Shown in pieces: positions 17,225 to 25,878 of a stretch of DNA of 64,000 nucleotides. Source of the DNA: Paremcibacter congregatus. GTDB lineage: Bacteria > Pseudomonadota > Alphaproteobacteria > Sphingomonadales > Emcibacteraceae. The notes beneath the pieces were generated by a model, which made no database searches, was not told the DNA's origin, and worked only from the letters and a program-made list of their open reading frames with translations. The translations under genes and the position numbers were made by a program. Position 1 is the stretch's first letter, and each line of letters opens with the position of its first letter. The DNA lies in NCBI RefSeq assembly GCF_006385135.1, contig NZ_CP041025.1:3317501-3381500 (forward strand), written 5' to 3'.

Positions 17225-17819
17225 GCCTATTGACTCGGCCATAAGTCGCCCCGTACAGATTAAGCCCCGCCTGCAGATGGGATTTCGCCCAGCCCTTGCG
17301 CCGGGCCCATTTGCGGTCCACGGCACTAAACGACAGCTCGTCCAGGATGATGTCAAGGATCGGCCCCACCGGCAGCCGGTCCGCCGTCATCCGGTCCACC
17401 CAATCGCTATAGGATTCTTTCAGTTGAATTTCATGATCCCGTTCCCCCGTATCGGCACAGCGGCTGGTCTGCACCACCACGTCGGCCAGGCGGGAAATCC
17501 GCACCTGGGTACCTGCGGTAATCATCTGTAACGCCCGCCGCAAACATCGAAAAGCCCATAACTGCCTGTCGTTGAGGATGTTCCTGCGTTCCATGACCAG
17601 AAGCGGGTCAGGCGTCAACTTGGCCCGTGTTTCAGGTGTCGGCCCCACTGATCCCGGCTCTGCCGGTCCCTGCCCGGGTCGCACGGGCCTTAACGCCTTA
17701 TCCCGCCTGTTCTGCAGGCGCCCCAGACGACGGGCCTTGCGGATTTTACGGAACGACTGGCCTGCGCGACCCGGCGGGGGGCAGGAGTGATCACACATGA
17801 TTTTCATCTCTGTCGTCAT
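17217..17819 (-). CDS. Unknown protein, first gene of the lysis cassette (remote DUF6456-like C terminus)
   Basis: 200 residues, not confidently recognised. The first 75 residues are basic and low-complexity (many Arg, Pro, Gly). The rest is helical: RNILNDRQLWAFRCLRRAL, then SYSDWVDRMTADRL and KWARRKGWAKSHLQAGLNLYG near the end. The final layout vaguely resembles DUF6456, a small family seen near HTH regulators. It could be a DNA-binding regulator or phage-derived factor. It is the first gene after the LexA-box promoter, and its stop overlaps the M15 start by 8 bases, so translation is probably coupled. AGGAAAA precedes its ATG. Confidence 0.65.
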   Translation of the reverse strand: MTTEMKIMCDHSCPPPGRAGQSFRKIRKARRLGRLQNRRDKALRPVRPGQGPAEPGSVGPTPETRAKLTPDPLLVMERRNILNDRQLWAFRCLRRALQMITAGTQVRISRLADVVVQTSRCADTGERDHEIQLKESYSDWVDRMTADRLPVGPILDIILDELSFSAVDRKWARRKGWAKSHLQAGLNLYGATYGRVNRHE

Positions 17820-17904
17820 CTTGTTTTCCTGTTCAGTGTTGCGGGCGCGTTAATCTGGAAACACTGCGACCCCGGTGGTGCATTCAACGCGACTCAATGG
17901 TCCT

Positions 17905-17932
17905 ATTATAGGATAAAATAAGAACATATCAA
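17905..17932 (-). promoter_or_regulatory. Sigma-70 type promoter of the lysis cassette
   Basis: On the minus strand TTGATA (17927-17932) and TATAAT (17905-17910, perfect consensus) are 16 bases apart, about 86 bases before the first cassette gene. The -35 lies entirely inside the LexA-like box at 17922-17936. Confidence 0.75.
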
Positions 17933-17936
17933 GAAC
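17922..17936 (-). promoter_or_regulatory. LexA (SOS) box, GTTC-N7-GTTC
   Basis: Minus strand GTTC-TTGATAT-GTTC, an exact match to the alphaproteobacterial LexA consensus. It overlaps the -35 of the cassette promoter, the ideal position for repression by LexA and release on DNA damage. Confidence 0.75.
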
Positions 17937-18063
17937 AAATATGGAAAAACATCGAAATCTATCGCGATAGGGTTGTAAAATCACCGCTTGACCTGCCGGG
18001 GATAAAACAGGACAATCGCCACAGTCAAACAACGAACACAACAGATTCAGGAGAGAGCGGAAC

Positions 18064-19122
18064 ATGGGCGTGTTATCCTATGCGGGAGGATTGGGGCTTA
18101 TCACCCTGTTGGTCTATATCATGGTCATCGGTCGCGACCTGATTGTGCCTTTTTTGATTGCTGTGGTGATCTGGTATCTGATCAATATCCTGTCCGACAC
18201 CTACCATAAAATCCGCATCGGCACCTGGCAACTGCCCAAGGCGGTCAGCTACGGCGCCTCTCTGCTGACCATTGGCGGGGCGCTGAATTTCCTGATCGGC
18301 ATGATCAATCACAATATTCTTGAGGTCAAGAAAGCCGCGCCGCTGTATCAGGAAAATTTCACCCGCCTGACCGCCAAACTCTATCAGATGATCGGCATTG
18401 AACAGGAACCGAGCTTCAACGAGATCATCAGCCAAATCAATCTGACCACATTTGCCACCGATGTGGCCGGCACGCTGGCCTCTCTGGTTGGCAGCGCCAG
18501 CCTGATCCTGATTTACGTCTTGTTCCTGATGCTGGAACAGAAATATTTCACGGGCAAGCTCGAACGACTGGTCGAAGGCTCGCCCCTGAAAAATACGGTG
18601 TTTGAAATCATCGATCATATTTCCACCGACGTCAAAACCTATCTCGGGGTCAAGACCTTCGTCAGTGCGCTGACCGGCGGGGCCTGTTATCTGGTGCTGA
18701 TCGCGGTCGGGGTGAACAACGCCAGCTTCTGGGCTTTCGTGATTTTCCTGCTGAATTTCATTCCCACCGTCGGTTCCATGCTGGCGGTATTATTTCCGGC
18801 CCTGCTGAGCCTGGTGCAGTTTGACAGTTTCACGCCATTTCTCATCGTCATCACCGCTCTTGTCGCCATCCAGGTCACCATGGGCAATATTCTGGAACCG
18901 AAAATGATGGGCAGCTCCCTCAACCTCAGTCCTCTGGTCGTGATGCTGTCTCTGGCGCTCTGGGGCAGCATCTGGGGGATTGCCGGCATGTTCTTGAGCG
19001 TCCCCTTCACGGTAATTCTCATGATCATCTTCGCCCAGTTTCCCAAAACCAAACCGATCGCCATTCTGCTGTCCCAGGACGGCAACATCAAACCCCGGGA
19101 TGCGGTCATGACAGCGGATTAA
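18064..19122 (+). CDS. AI-2E family permease (PerM/YhhT-like membrane protein)
   Basis: 352 residues with about eight membrane segments. AI-2E/UPF0118 family features: FLIAVVIWYLINILS near the start, a long central cytoplasmic or periplasmic helical segment, HISTDVKTYLGVKTFVSALTGG, FWAFVIFLLNFIPTVGSMLA, and MGNILEPKMMGSSLNLSPLVV near the C terminus, the family signature. Members include the TqsA autoinducer-2 exporter and sodium/proton antiporters; the substrate here is unknown. It is preceded by AGGAGAG and divergent from the lysis cassette, so the 240-base gap holds both promoters. Confidence 0.92.
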   Translation: MGVLSYAGGLGLITLLVYIMVIGRDLIVPFLIAVVIWYLINILSDTYHKIRIGTWQLPKAVSYGASLLTIGGALNFLIGMINHNILEVKKAAPLYQENFTRLTAKLYQMIGIEQEPSFNEIISQINLTTFATDVAGTLASLVGSASLILIYVLFLMLEQKYFTGKLERLVEGSPLKNTVFEIIDHISTDVKTYLGVKTFVSALTGGACYLVLIAVGVNNASFWAFVIFLLNFIPTVGSMLAVLFPALLSLVQFDSFTPFLIVITALVAIQVTMGNILEPKMMGSSLNLSPLVVMLSLALWGSIWGIAGMFLSVPFTVILMIIFAQFPKTKPIAILLSQDGNIKPRDAVMTAD

Positions 19123-19242
19123 CCCTGATCCGCCTCCCCTCTGTGGGGACCCCAAAAAACAGGCGCCGTGCCCTCTTGAAAAGCGCCACGGCGATAGACA
19201 TCTTGTAAGGCTGTATTCTTCACAACAGGCCTTTAAATAGTT

Positions 19243-20013
19243 ATGAGCAAACTCCGCGACCTGATCCAGTCCGAAACCTTTAACCGCTTTATCATCGCCG
19301 TCATCATCCTCAATGCCATCGTGATCGGTCTGGAAACTTCCGTGACCATGCGGGAAAAAATCGGCGGAGTTTTAAAATTCCTTGATGGCATGGCGCTGAC
19401 GATCTTTATCGTAGAGGTGATCCTGAAACTCGCGGTTTATCGTCTGTCTTATTTCAAGACCTTTTGGAATTTGTTCGACTTTTCCATTGTCGCGGTGTCC
19501 CTGATGCCGTTCGGCGGCAGCGTCACCGTGGTCCGCGCCATCCGCATTTTCCGGGCCTTCCGCCTGATTTCAACCGTGCCAACCATGCGCAATGTCGCCT
19601 ATGCCCTGATGAACGCCATTCCCGCGATGGGGTCTGTGATGATGATCCTCGGGTTGATTTATTATGTCTTTAGCGTTCTGGCGACCAATATCTTCGGCGA
19701 AGCCTACCCCGAATGGTTCGGCACGATCGGCGCATCGCTCTATTCCCTGTTTCAGATCATGACGTTGGAAAGCTGGTCGATGGGGATGGTGCGGCCTATC
19801 ATGGAAACCCACCCCCAGGCCTGGATGGTGTTTGTCCCCTTCATCATCATCACCACATTTGCCGTGGTCAACAGCTTCGTCGCCATCATCGTCAACAGCA
19901 TGCAAAAAGTCACGGAAGAGGAAATCCAGGCGGAACGGCAGGAAATTCACATTCTGATCGACGAAGTGCGTAAATTACAAAAAGACATTCAGGACCTGAA
20001 AGCCAGAAGCTGA
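19243..20013 (+). CDS. Bacterial voltage-gated sodium channel (NavAb/NaChBac-like)
   Basis: 256 residues, one-domain six-helix ion channel that assembles as a tetramer. S4 carries four gating arginines spaced by three (Arg98, 101, 104, 107 in VRAIRIFRAFRLIS). The pore loop has the sodium selectivity filter TLESWSM at 174-180, the same sequence as in NavAb. S6 is PFIIITTFAVVNSFVAIIVNSM, followed by a C-terminal helix/coiled coil (about 222-256) that holds the tetramer. Such channels are known from marine and alkaliphilic bacteria, where they influence motility and pH. Single gene, 120 bases after the permease. Confidence 0.95.
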   Translation: MSKLRDLIQSETFNRFIIAVIILNAIVIGLETSVTMREKIGGVLKFLDGMALTIFIVEVILKLAVYRLSYFKTFWNLFDFSIVAVSLMPFGGSVTVVRAIRIFRAFRLISTVPTMRNVAYALMNAIPAMGSVMMILGLIYYVFSVLATNIFGEAYPEWFGTIGASLYSLFQIMTLESWSMGMVRPIMETHPQAWMVFVPFIIITTFAVVNSFVAIIVNSMQKVTEEEIQAERQEIHILIDEVRKLQKDIQDLKARS

Positions 20014-20016
20014 TTT

Positions 20017-20670
20017 TCAGGCTTCAATATCAGTTGCAGGCACTGTTTCCGTTTCTTCGTCCACCGACGGCAGTGCATCCGGTGTGTCCGGTGTGTCCGG
20101 TGTATCGCTGCTCTTCAGACCTTCCAGAATTTCCGTAGTGCGCAGGGCAAATTCGCGCAAACTTTCAAGCCGCGCGGAAAGCTCAATAAAATGAATCAGG
20201 CTCTCATCGACCAGCACGGAGCTATGCTGCTTACGGAAGAATTCATTAAGCTCTTTACGGCTGCTGCGCACCTCTTCCCGGGCCTCCAGATCAAGTTCAC
20301 CGAGCTTGGTATCGGTGCCACGGGCTGTATTCAGGGCGCTCACAATTTTAAATAACCGCTTGGCGACCTTACCGGTCAGACCCTGATTTTCTTTCACTTC
20401 TGCCAAGATATTCTGCAGCGCCGTTTCCAGCCCCCCGGCCCGGGTTTTGGCGGGTACAGTCGCGTCATCCTCGACGTTTTCCTCCGGCTGCTCGGTGGTC
20501 AGAAGTTCACCGGTCACCCGAATGGCATTGATCGACAGGGAAATGGAAACCGCCGGACCATAAGTGGCTTCGGACGCGCCCGCGGGGGTTCCCGCTGCGC
20601 CATAAAGGCTTTTTGATGAGGCATAATCCGGACGATATCCGGCATAAGATGCGATGGCTGAGGTTGCCAT
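20017..20670 (-). CDS. Conserved-looking hypothetical protein
   Basis: 217 residues from the ATG at 20670, chosen for GGAGTAAATTTC before it; a longer frame adds 26 atypical residues. The N terminus is Ala/Ser/Gly/Tyr-rich with a short hydrophobic stretch AVSISLSINAIRV; the middle (about 75-185) is helical and charged, possibly coiled coil (LNEFFRKQHSSVLVDESLIHF). The C terminus is acidic and includes a D-T-P x3 repeat. There is no signal peptide or known domain that I recognise. Its stop lies 4 bases from the sodium channel stop, convergent. Confidence 0.65.
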   Translation of the reverse strand: MATSAIASYAGYRPDYASSKSLYGAAGTPAGASEATYGPAVSISLSINAIRVTGELLTTEQPEENVEDDATVPAKTRAGGLETALQNILAEVKENQGLTGKVAKRLFKIVSALNTARGTDTKLGELDLEAREEVRSSRKELNEFFRKQHSSVLVDESLIHFIELSARLESLREFALRTTEILEGLKSSDTPDTPDTPDALPSVDEETETVPATDIEA

Positions 20671-20847
20671 GAAATTTACTCCTGCTTTCTGCAAAAACGT
20701 CCGGCGCATTTTGCACCATGAATGAGCATAGCGTAAATTGGTTAACAAATCATTCTAAATGTTCGATGGGACGGAAACCCGATATTTAAAGAGAACAGCA
20801 ATTTCACCTCGGCCATTCCGGACAATCATCGCGCGATATCAAAACAG

Positions 20848-20868
20848 ACCCCGGATCGGGTCCGGGGT
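20848..20868. repeat. REP-like intergenic palindrome
   Basis: ACCCCGGA-TCGGG-TCCGGGGT, 8-base arms, embedded in CAGACC...TGACAATGG. From memory, similar GACCCCGGATC...TCCGGGGTGAC palindromes are dispersed in many alphaproteobacterial genomes. It lies 57 bases downstream of the ivd stop and could also end the liu transcript. Confidence 0.55.
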
Positions 20869-20924
20869 GACAATGGTGGTGAGAAGGGGACGCCCTGGTA
20901 ATCCGGCACGCCCCCTAAAATCTT

Positions 20925-22091
20925 TTAAGCCGTTTCGCCAAACAGTTCACGGCCGATCAGCATGCGACGCACTTCGCTGGTGCCCGCGCCGATCTCATAG
21001 AGTTTGGCGTCGCGCAACAGACGACCGGTGGGAAATTCATTGATATAGCCGTTGCCGCCCAGAGCCTGTATCGCCTGCAGCGCCATTTGCGTGGCGCGCT
21101 CGGCGGAATAGAGAATGCAGCCCGCCGCATCCTTACGGGTGGTCTCGCCCCGATCGCAGGCCGCCGCCACCGCATAGACATAGGCGCGGGAGGCATTGAG
21201 TTCGGTATACATATCGGCGATCTTGCCCTGCATCAGCTGAAATTCGCCGATGCTCTGGCCGAACTGCTTGCGGTCATGAATATAGGGCAACACCACATCG
21301 AGGCAGGCCTGCATGATGCCCAGCGGGCCGCCGCTGAGCACGACGCGTTCATAATCAAGGCCGGACATCAGCACCCGGACCCCGCCATTTTCGGCCCCGA
21401 GGATATTTTCTTCCGGCACTTCGCAGTCTTCAAACACCAGTTCGCAGGTGTTGGAGCCGCGCATGCCCAGCTTGTCAAGTTTCTGGGCGGTACTGAAACC
21501 TTTAAATCCTTTTTCGATCAGGAAGGCGGTAATGCCGCGCGACCCGGCGGCGATATCCGTCTTGGCATAGACCACCAGCGTATCGGCGTTCGGGCCGTTG
21601 GTGATCCACATTTTATTGCCGTTCAAGACATAATGATCGCCTTTTTTATCGGCGCGCAGCTTCATGCTGACCACGTCAGATCCGGACCCCGGCTCGCTCA
21701 TCGCCAATGCGCCCACATGTTCACCGGTCAGGAGTTTCGGCAGATATTTACGTTTCTGGGCCTCGGTGCCATTCTTGCGGATCTGGTTGACGCAGAGATT
21801 GGAATGCGCGCCGTAGCTGAGGCCGACACTGGCCGACGCGCGGGAAATTTCCTCCATACAGATGGTGTGGGCGAGATAGCCCATATCGACGCCGCCGAAC
21901 TCTTCCTCGACGGTGACGCCGAGAATGCCGAGATCGCCCATCTTGCGCCACATGTCGGCAGGGAATTCATTGCTGGCGTCGATCTCTTCGGCGCGCGGAG
22001 CGAGTTCCTTGGCGGCGAAATTAGCGATACTTTCGCGCAGCATGTCGATGTCTTCGCCAAGGTTGAAATTCAATGAGGGATAGCTGACCAT
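20925..22091 (-). CDS. ivd: Isovaleryl-CoA dehydrogenase
   Basis: 388 residues, FAD-dependent acyl-CoA dehydrogenase oxidising isovaleryl-CoA to 3-methylcrotonyl-CoA in leucine breakdown and passing electrons to ETF. Family signatures are [20 protein letters not shown] (about 131-150), [19 protein letters not shown] and [20 protein letters not shown]. The catalytic Glu is in [16 protein letters not shown] (about 245-260), the helix position typical of isovaleryl-CoA dehydrogenase rather than of short-chain enzymes. Last gene of the liu operon, 40 bases after mvaB. ETF genes are at 57.8 kb in this window. Confidence 0.95.
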   Translation of the reverse strand: MVSYPSLNFNLGEDIDMLRESIANFAAKELAPRAEEIDASNEFPADMWRKMGDLGILGVTVEEEFGGVDMGYLAHTICMEEISRASASVGLSYGAHSNLCVNQIRKNGTEAQKRKYLPKLLTGEHVGALAMSEPGSGSDVVSMKLRADKKGDHYVLNGNKMWITNGPNADTLVVYAKTDIAAGSRGITAFLIEKGFKGFSTAQKLDKLGMRGSNTCELVFEDCEVPEENILGAENGGVRVLMSGLDYERVVLSGGPLGIMQACLDVVLPYIHDRKQFGQSIGEFQLMQGKIADMYTELNASRAYVYAVAAACDRGETTRKDAAGCILYSAERATQMALQAIQALGGNGYINEFPTGRLLRDAKLYEIGAGTSEVRRMLIGRELFGETA

Positions 22092-22131
22092 TTCTGCGGT
22101 CCTTTCGTTTTGTTAATTCTGGCGGTTAAAT

Positions 22132-23040
22132 CTATGTCTGTTGTTGCGGCCGGCGGGCAATGGCGACTTTCGACGCTGGCGGACGCCTAAGAAAATCGGA
22201 GATGGCCCAGGCGGCGGCGATGACCTTACCCAGATCGACACCGGTTTCAATGCCAAGCCCGTCCAGCATATAAAGCACGTCTTCGGTCGCCACATTGCCG
22301 CTGGCGCCCTTGGCATAGGGACAGCCGCCTAGCCCCGCGACGCTGCTGTCGATCACCGTGATGCCCCGCCCCAGCCCGGCGTAGATATTGGCCAGCGCCT
22401 GACCGTAGGTATCGTGACAATGCAGCGCCAACTGCGCCACCGGCAGTTTCGTCAGCACCGCATCCAGCATCAGATTGATGTCTTTCGGGGTGCCGACGCC
22501 GATGGTGTCGCCGAGGGAAATCTCATAGCAGCCCATATCGCCCATTTTTGCCGCCACGTCGGCGACCACGGCGGGATCAATCCAGCCCTCATAAGGACAG
22601 CCCACGACGCAGGAGACATAACCGCGCACGGCAATCTGATCCTTTTTCGCCCGGTCCATGATCGGCTCGAAACGGGCCAGACTTTCGGCGATGGAGCAAT
22701 TGATATTCTTCTGGCTGAAGCTCTCTGACGCCGCACCAAAGATCGCGACCTCGGTGGCCCCGGCGGCAACGGCGGCTTCATAGCCCTGCATATTCGGGGT
22801 TAGCACCGGATAGGTGACACCGGCTTTGCGGCTGATTGCCGCCATGACCTGTGCGTTATCCGCCATCTGCGGCACCCATTTGGGCGACACGAAACTGGTG
22901 GCCTCGATCTTGGGAATGCCCGCCGCGCTCAGGCGGTTGATCAGGTCGACCTTGACCTCTGTCGGCACGGTCTGTTTTTCATTCTGCAACCCGTCGCGGG
23001 GGCCGACCTCATAAAGGGTGACATGTGTGGGGAAGCTCAT
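22132..23040 (-). CDS. mvaB: Hydroxymethylglutaryl-CoA lyase
   Basis: 302 residues. Cleaves HMG-CoA to acetyl-CoA and acetoacetate, the last step of leucine breakdown. TIM-barrel HMGL-like domain: [13 protein letters not shown] at 10-22 (catalytic Arg-Asp), [16 protein letters not shown], the metal-binding [10 protein letters not shown], and the diagnostic [20 protein letters not shown] with the catalytic Cys. Its start overlaps the mccA stop (ATGA), so translation is coupled. Equivalent to liuE. Confidence 0.95.
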   Translation of the reverse strand: MSFPTHVTLYEVGPRDGLQNEKQTVPTEVKVDLINRLSAAGIPKIEATSFVSPKWVPQMADNAQVMAAISRKAGVTYPVLTPNMQGYEAAVAAGATEVAIFGAASESFSQKNINCSIAESLARFEPIMDRAKKDQIAVRGYVSCVVGCPYEGWIDPAVVADVAAKMGDMGCYEISLGDTIGVGTPKDINLMLDAVLTKLPVAQLALHCHDTYGQALANIYAGLGRGITVIDSSVAGLGGCPYAKGASGNVATEDVLYMLDGLGIETGVDLGKVIAAAWAISDFLRRPPASKVAIARRPQQQT

Positions 23041-25031
23041 TCTGCGGCCTCCTCCGCTGCGGTGATGCGGATCAGCACCTGACCGTCGGCGACCTGATCT
23101 CCGGCCTTCAGGGTCAGGCCTTCGATGGTGCCGGTGACCTGCGCCTTGATGGTATGTTCCATTTTCATGGCTTCCAAAATCATCAGCGCCTGGCCCTGAC
23201 TGACCAGTTCGCCGTCAGTCACCAAGACCTGCGTCACCTTGCCGGGCATCGGGGTGATGATCACGCCGCTGCCGCCGGCTTCATCCTCGCCTTCCGCCCC
23301 CGGCAGATAATGATGCAGGTAACTGACCTTGCCATCGCGGAACAGGGTGAAGTCCTGACCGTCCTGAATGATCCGGGCCGTGACCTTATGGCCGTCAATC
23401 ATCAGCGCATGATCATCGCCCTGCTGGCTGAGGATCTGCACCTGCAGGGTGTCGTCTTCAATCTCGAGCGCGAAGCCGTCTTCGAGATACGTCACCGTGA
23501 TATCGCGTTTCTCCTCATGATCAACGAAGGTGAGTTTGGTTTTCAGATCAAGGTTCATCCGCCAGCCGTCTGAGCTGTCCCAGGGATCACAGGCCGCCAC
23601 CCGCGGGCGTAATTCCGCCAAGGCAACCAGCGCCAGGGTCTGCGGCCCGGCCAAATTGCCCGTCGGCATCAAATCATCCCGGTAACGTTCGATAAAGCCC
23701 GTATCCAGATCCGCCGCCGCGAAGGTCGGGTGATCAATGATCTTGGCAAGAAACGCCAGGTTACATTTCAGGCCCGCCACGGCGGTCTGACGCAGGGCTT
23801 TGCGCATCTGACGCAGCGCCCCTTCCCGGTCGCGGTCCCAGACAATCAGCTTGGCGATCATCGGATCATAATAGATACTGACCACATCACCAGTCTCGAC
23901 CCCGGTATCACAGCGGAAATGTTGGCTCGGGCGCGGGGTGGAAAAATGGCGCAGCGTGCCGGTCTGCGGCATGAAATTATTTTCCGGGTCTTCCGCATAG
24001 AGCCTGACTTCAAAGGCGTGGCCCATGAGCGGGATGTCCGCCTGCGCCAGGGGCAGCGGCTCCCCCGCCGCGACCCGCAACTGCCATTCCACCAGGTCCT
24101 GCCCGGTGATCAGTTCGGTCACCGGATGCTCCACCTGGAGGCGGGTGTTCATCTCCATAAAATAGAAAGGCGCCTTGTCGAGGCCGTTCGAGACATCGAC
24201 GATAAATTCGATGGTGCCCGCCCCGGCATAGCCGATGGCTTTGGCGGCGCGCACGGCGGCGTCGCCCATTTCGGCGCGCATCCGGTCCGACATGCCGGGG
24301 GCCGGGGCCTCCTCGACCACTTTCTGATGGCGACGCTGCAGGGAACAGTCGCGTTCATACAGGTAAACCGCCTCGCCGTGGGTATCGCCAAAGACCTGAA
24401 CCTCGATATGGCGCGGCTTGGTGAGATATTTCTCGATCAGCACATGAGCGTTGCCGAAAGACGCCTGCGCTTCCCGCTGACAGCTTTCCAATGACGGGAT
24501 AAAGTCCGTCGCCGCATCCACCAGCCGCATGCCCTTGCCGCCGCCCCCGGCGACCGCCTTGATCAGCACGGGGTAGCCGATGTCGTCCGCGGCTTTCTGC
24601 AAAACTTTCGGGTCCTGATCCGCGCCCTGATAGCCGGGCACAATCGGCACCCCGGCGGCGTCCATGATATCCTTGGCCTTGTCCTTCAGACCCATGGAGC
24701 GGATGCTGTCGGGGCTCGGCCCGATAAAGGCGATCCCGGCCTTGGCGCAGGCTTCGGAAAATTCGGCATTCTCGGACAGGAAGCCATAGCCCGGATGAAT
24801 GGCCTCGGCGCCACATTTCTGCGCGACCTCGAGGATCACGTCCGGCTTGAGATAGCTGTCCCGGGCTTCCGCGCCGCCGATATGATAGGCTTCGTCGGCG
24901 AGGCGCACGTGACGGGCGTTTTGATCGGCGTCGGAATAGACGGCCACCGCCGTGATGCCATTTTTCTGCGCTGTTTCGATCACCCGACAGGCAATCTCGC
25001 CCCGATTGGCAATGAGAATCTTACTGAACAT
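23037..25031 (-). CDS. mccA: Methylcrotonoyl-CoA carboxylase alpha (biotin) subunit
   Basis: 664 residues, biotin-dependent subunit that carboxylates biotin and delivers CO2 to 3-methylcrotonyl-CoA on the beta subunit. The biotin carboxylase part covers about 1-450: [13 protein letters not shown] at 5-17, the Gly-rich [16 protein letters not shown]-grasp loop, [17 protein letters not shown], and [15 protein letters not shown] central linker domain follows, and the C terminus is the biotinyl domain with EAMKMEH, whose Lys is biotinylated. Length matches MccA/LiuD. Its start overlaps the liuC stop by one base. Its partner is encoded by mccB two genes upstream. Confidence 0.95.
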   Translation of the reverse strand: MFSKILIANRGEIACRVIETAQKNGITAVAVYSDADQNARHVRLADEAYHIGGAEARDSYLKPDVILEVAQKCGAEAIHPGYGFLSENAEFSEACAKAGIAFIGPSPDSIRSMGLKDKAKDIMDAAGVPIVPGYQGADQDPKVLQKAADDIGYPVLIKAVAGGGGKGMRLVDAATDFIPSLESCQREAQASFGNAHVLIEKYLTKPRHIEVQVFGDTHGEAVYLYERDCSLQRRHQKVVEEAPAPGMSDRMRAEMGDAAVRAAKAIGYAGAGTIEFIVDVSNGLDKAPFYFMEMNTRLQVEHPVTELITGQDLVEWQLRVAAGEPLPLAQADIPLMGHAFEVRLYAEDPENNFMPQTGTLRHFSTPRPSQHFRCDTGVETGDVVSIYYDPMIAKLIVWDRDREGALRQMRKALRQTAVAGLKCNLAFLAKIIDHPTFAAADLDTGFIERYRDDLMPTGNLAGPQTLALVALAELRPRVAACDPWDSSDGWRMNLDLKTKLTFVDHEEKRDITVTYLEDGFALEIEDDTLQVQILSQQGDDHALMIDGHKVTARIIQDGQDFTLFRDGKVSYLHHYLPGAEGEDEAGGSGVIITPMPGKVTQVLVTDGELVSQGQALMILEAMKMEHTIKAQVTGTIEGLTLKAGDQVADGQVLIRITAAEEAAE

Positions 25032-25846
25032 TAGCTGTTGTCACTTTCTTCGTCTCTGGTGCTCCAGGAGGGCTTGCGTTTTTCGAGAAATGCACCGAGG
25101 CCTTCCCGGGCTTCCGGGCGGGCGCGAATGGCGGCGATCCGCTCGGCGCTGTCTTCCATGATCTTGCTGCTCAGCGGTTGCCCCGCATAATCCATCACCA
25201 GCCGCTTGGCTTCGCGCACCGCCAGCGGGCCGTTGCTGCGCAAATGGGTAAGCAATTGATCAAGCTCGGCCTGCATTTCTTCCGCTGTCGTCACCACCTC
25301 ATGCACCAGGCCAATGTCATAGGCTTTCTGGCCATCAAACCGTTCGCCGGTCTGGAAATAGCGCCGCGCCTGACGCCCGCCAATGGCGGCGAGCACGTAA
25401 GGCGAAATCGTCGCCGGGATCAGGCCGATTTTCACTTCCGACAGGGCAAATTTTGACGCCACATCGGCGATCACAATATCACAACAGCTCACCAGCCCGA
25501 GGCCCCCGCCCATGGCCGCGCCCTGCACACAGGCGATGGTCAGTTTGTTGAGGCTATAGAGGCTGTTCAGCATAGCGGCGAGATATTCCGCATCGGCGAG
25601 ATTCTGGTTATGGGAAAAATCCCCGGCCCGCTTCATCCACTCGAGATCGGCCCCGGCGGAAAAGCTCTTGCCCTCGCCGTGCAGCACCACCGCCCGGCAG
25701 GCGTTGTCTTTCGCCAGAATATCAAATATCTCGCGCAATTCCTTGATCATCACTTCGTCAAAGGCGTTATGGACGTGGGGCCGGTTGAGGGTCACCCAGG
25801 CGATACCATCCGGGTCCTGCTGCAACAATACTCTGGGGTCTGTCAT
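25031..25846 (-). CDS. liuC: Methylglutaconyl-CoA hydratase (enoyl-CoA hydratase family)
   Basis: 271 residues from the ATG at 25846, which has AAGGA 7 bases upstream; a frame six codons longer lacks one. Crotonase-fold enzyme hydrating 3-methylglutaconyl-CoA to HMG-CoA. FSAGADLEWMKRAGD matches the family branch found in leucine operons, and CVQGAAMGGGLGLVSCCDIVIA is the oxyanion hole region; SEVKIGLIPATISPYV follows. Function is supported by its position between mccB and mccA. The paralogous enoyl-CoA hydratases of beta-oxidation are the alternative. Confidence 0.93.
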   Translation of the reverse strand: MTDPRVLLQQDPDGIAWVTLNRPHVHNAFDEVMIKELREIFDILAKDNACRAVVLHGEGKSFSAGADLEWMKRAGDFSHNQNLADAEYLAAMLNSLYSLNKLTIACVQGAAMGGGLGLVSCCDIVIADVASKFALSEVKIGLIPATISPYVLAAIGGRQARRYFQTGERFDGQKAYDIGLVHEVVTTAEEMQAELDQLLTHLRSNGPLAVREAKRLVMDYAGQPLSSKIMEDSAERIAAIRARPEAREGLGAFLEKRKPSWSTRDEESDNS

Positions 25847-25878
25847 CTTTCGTCCTTCTCTCAAAAAATTCGTCAGGA

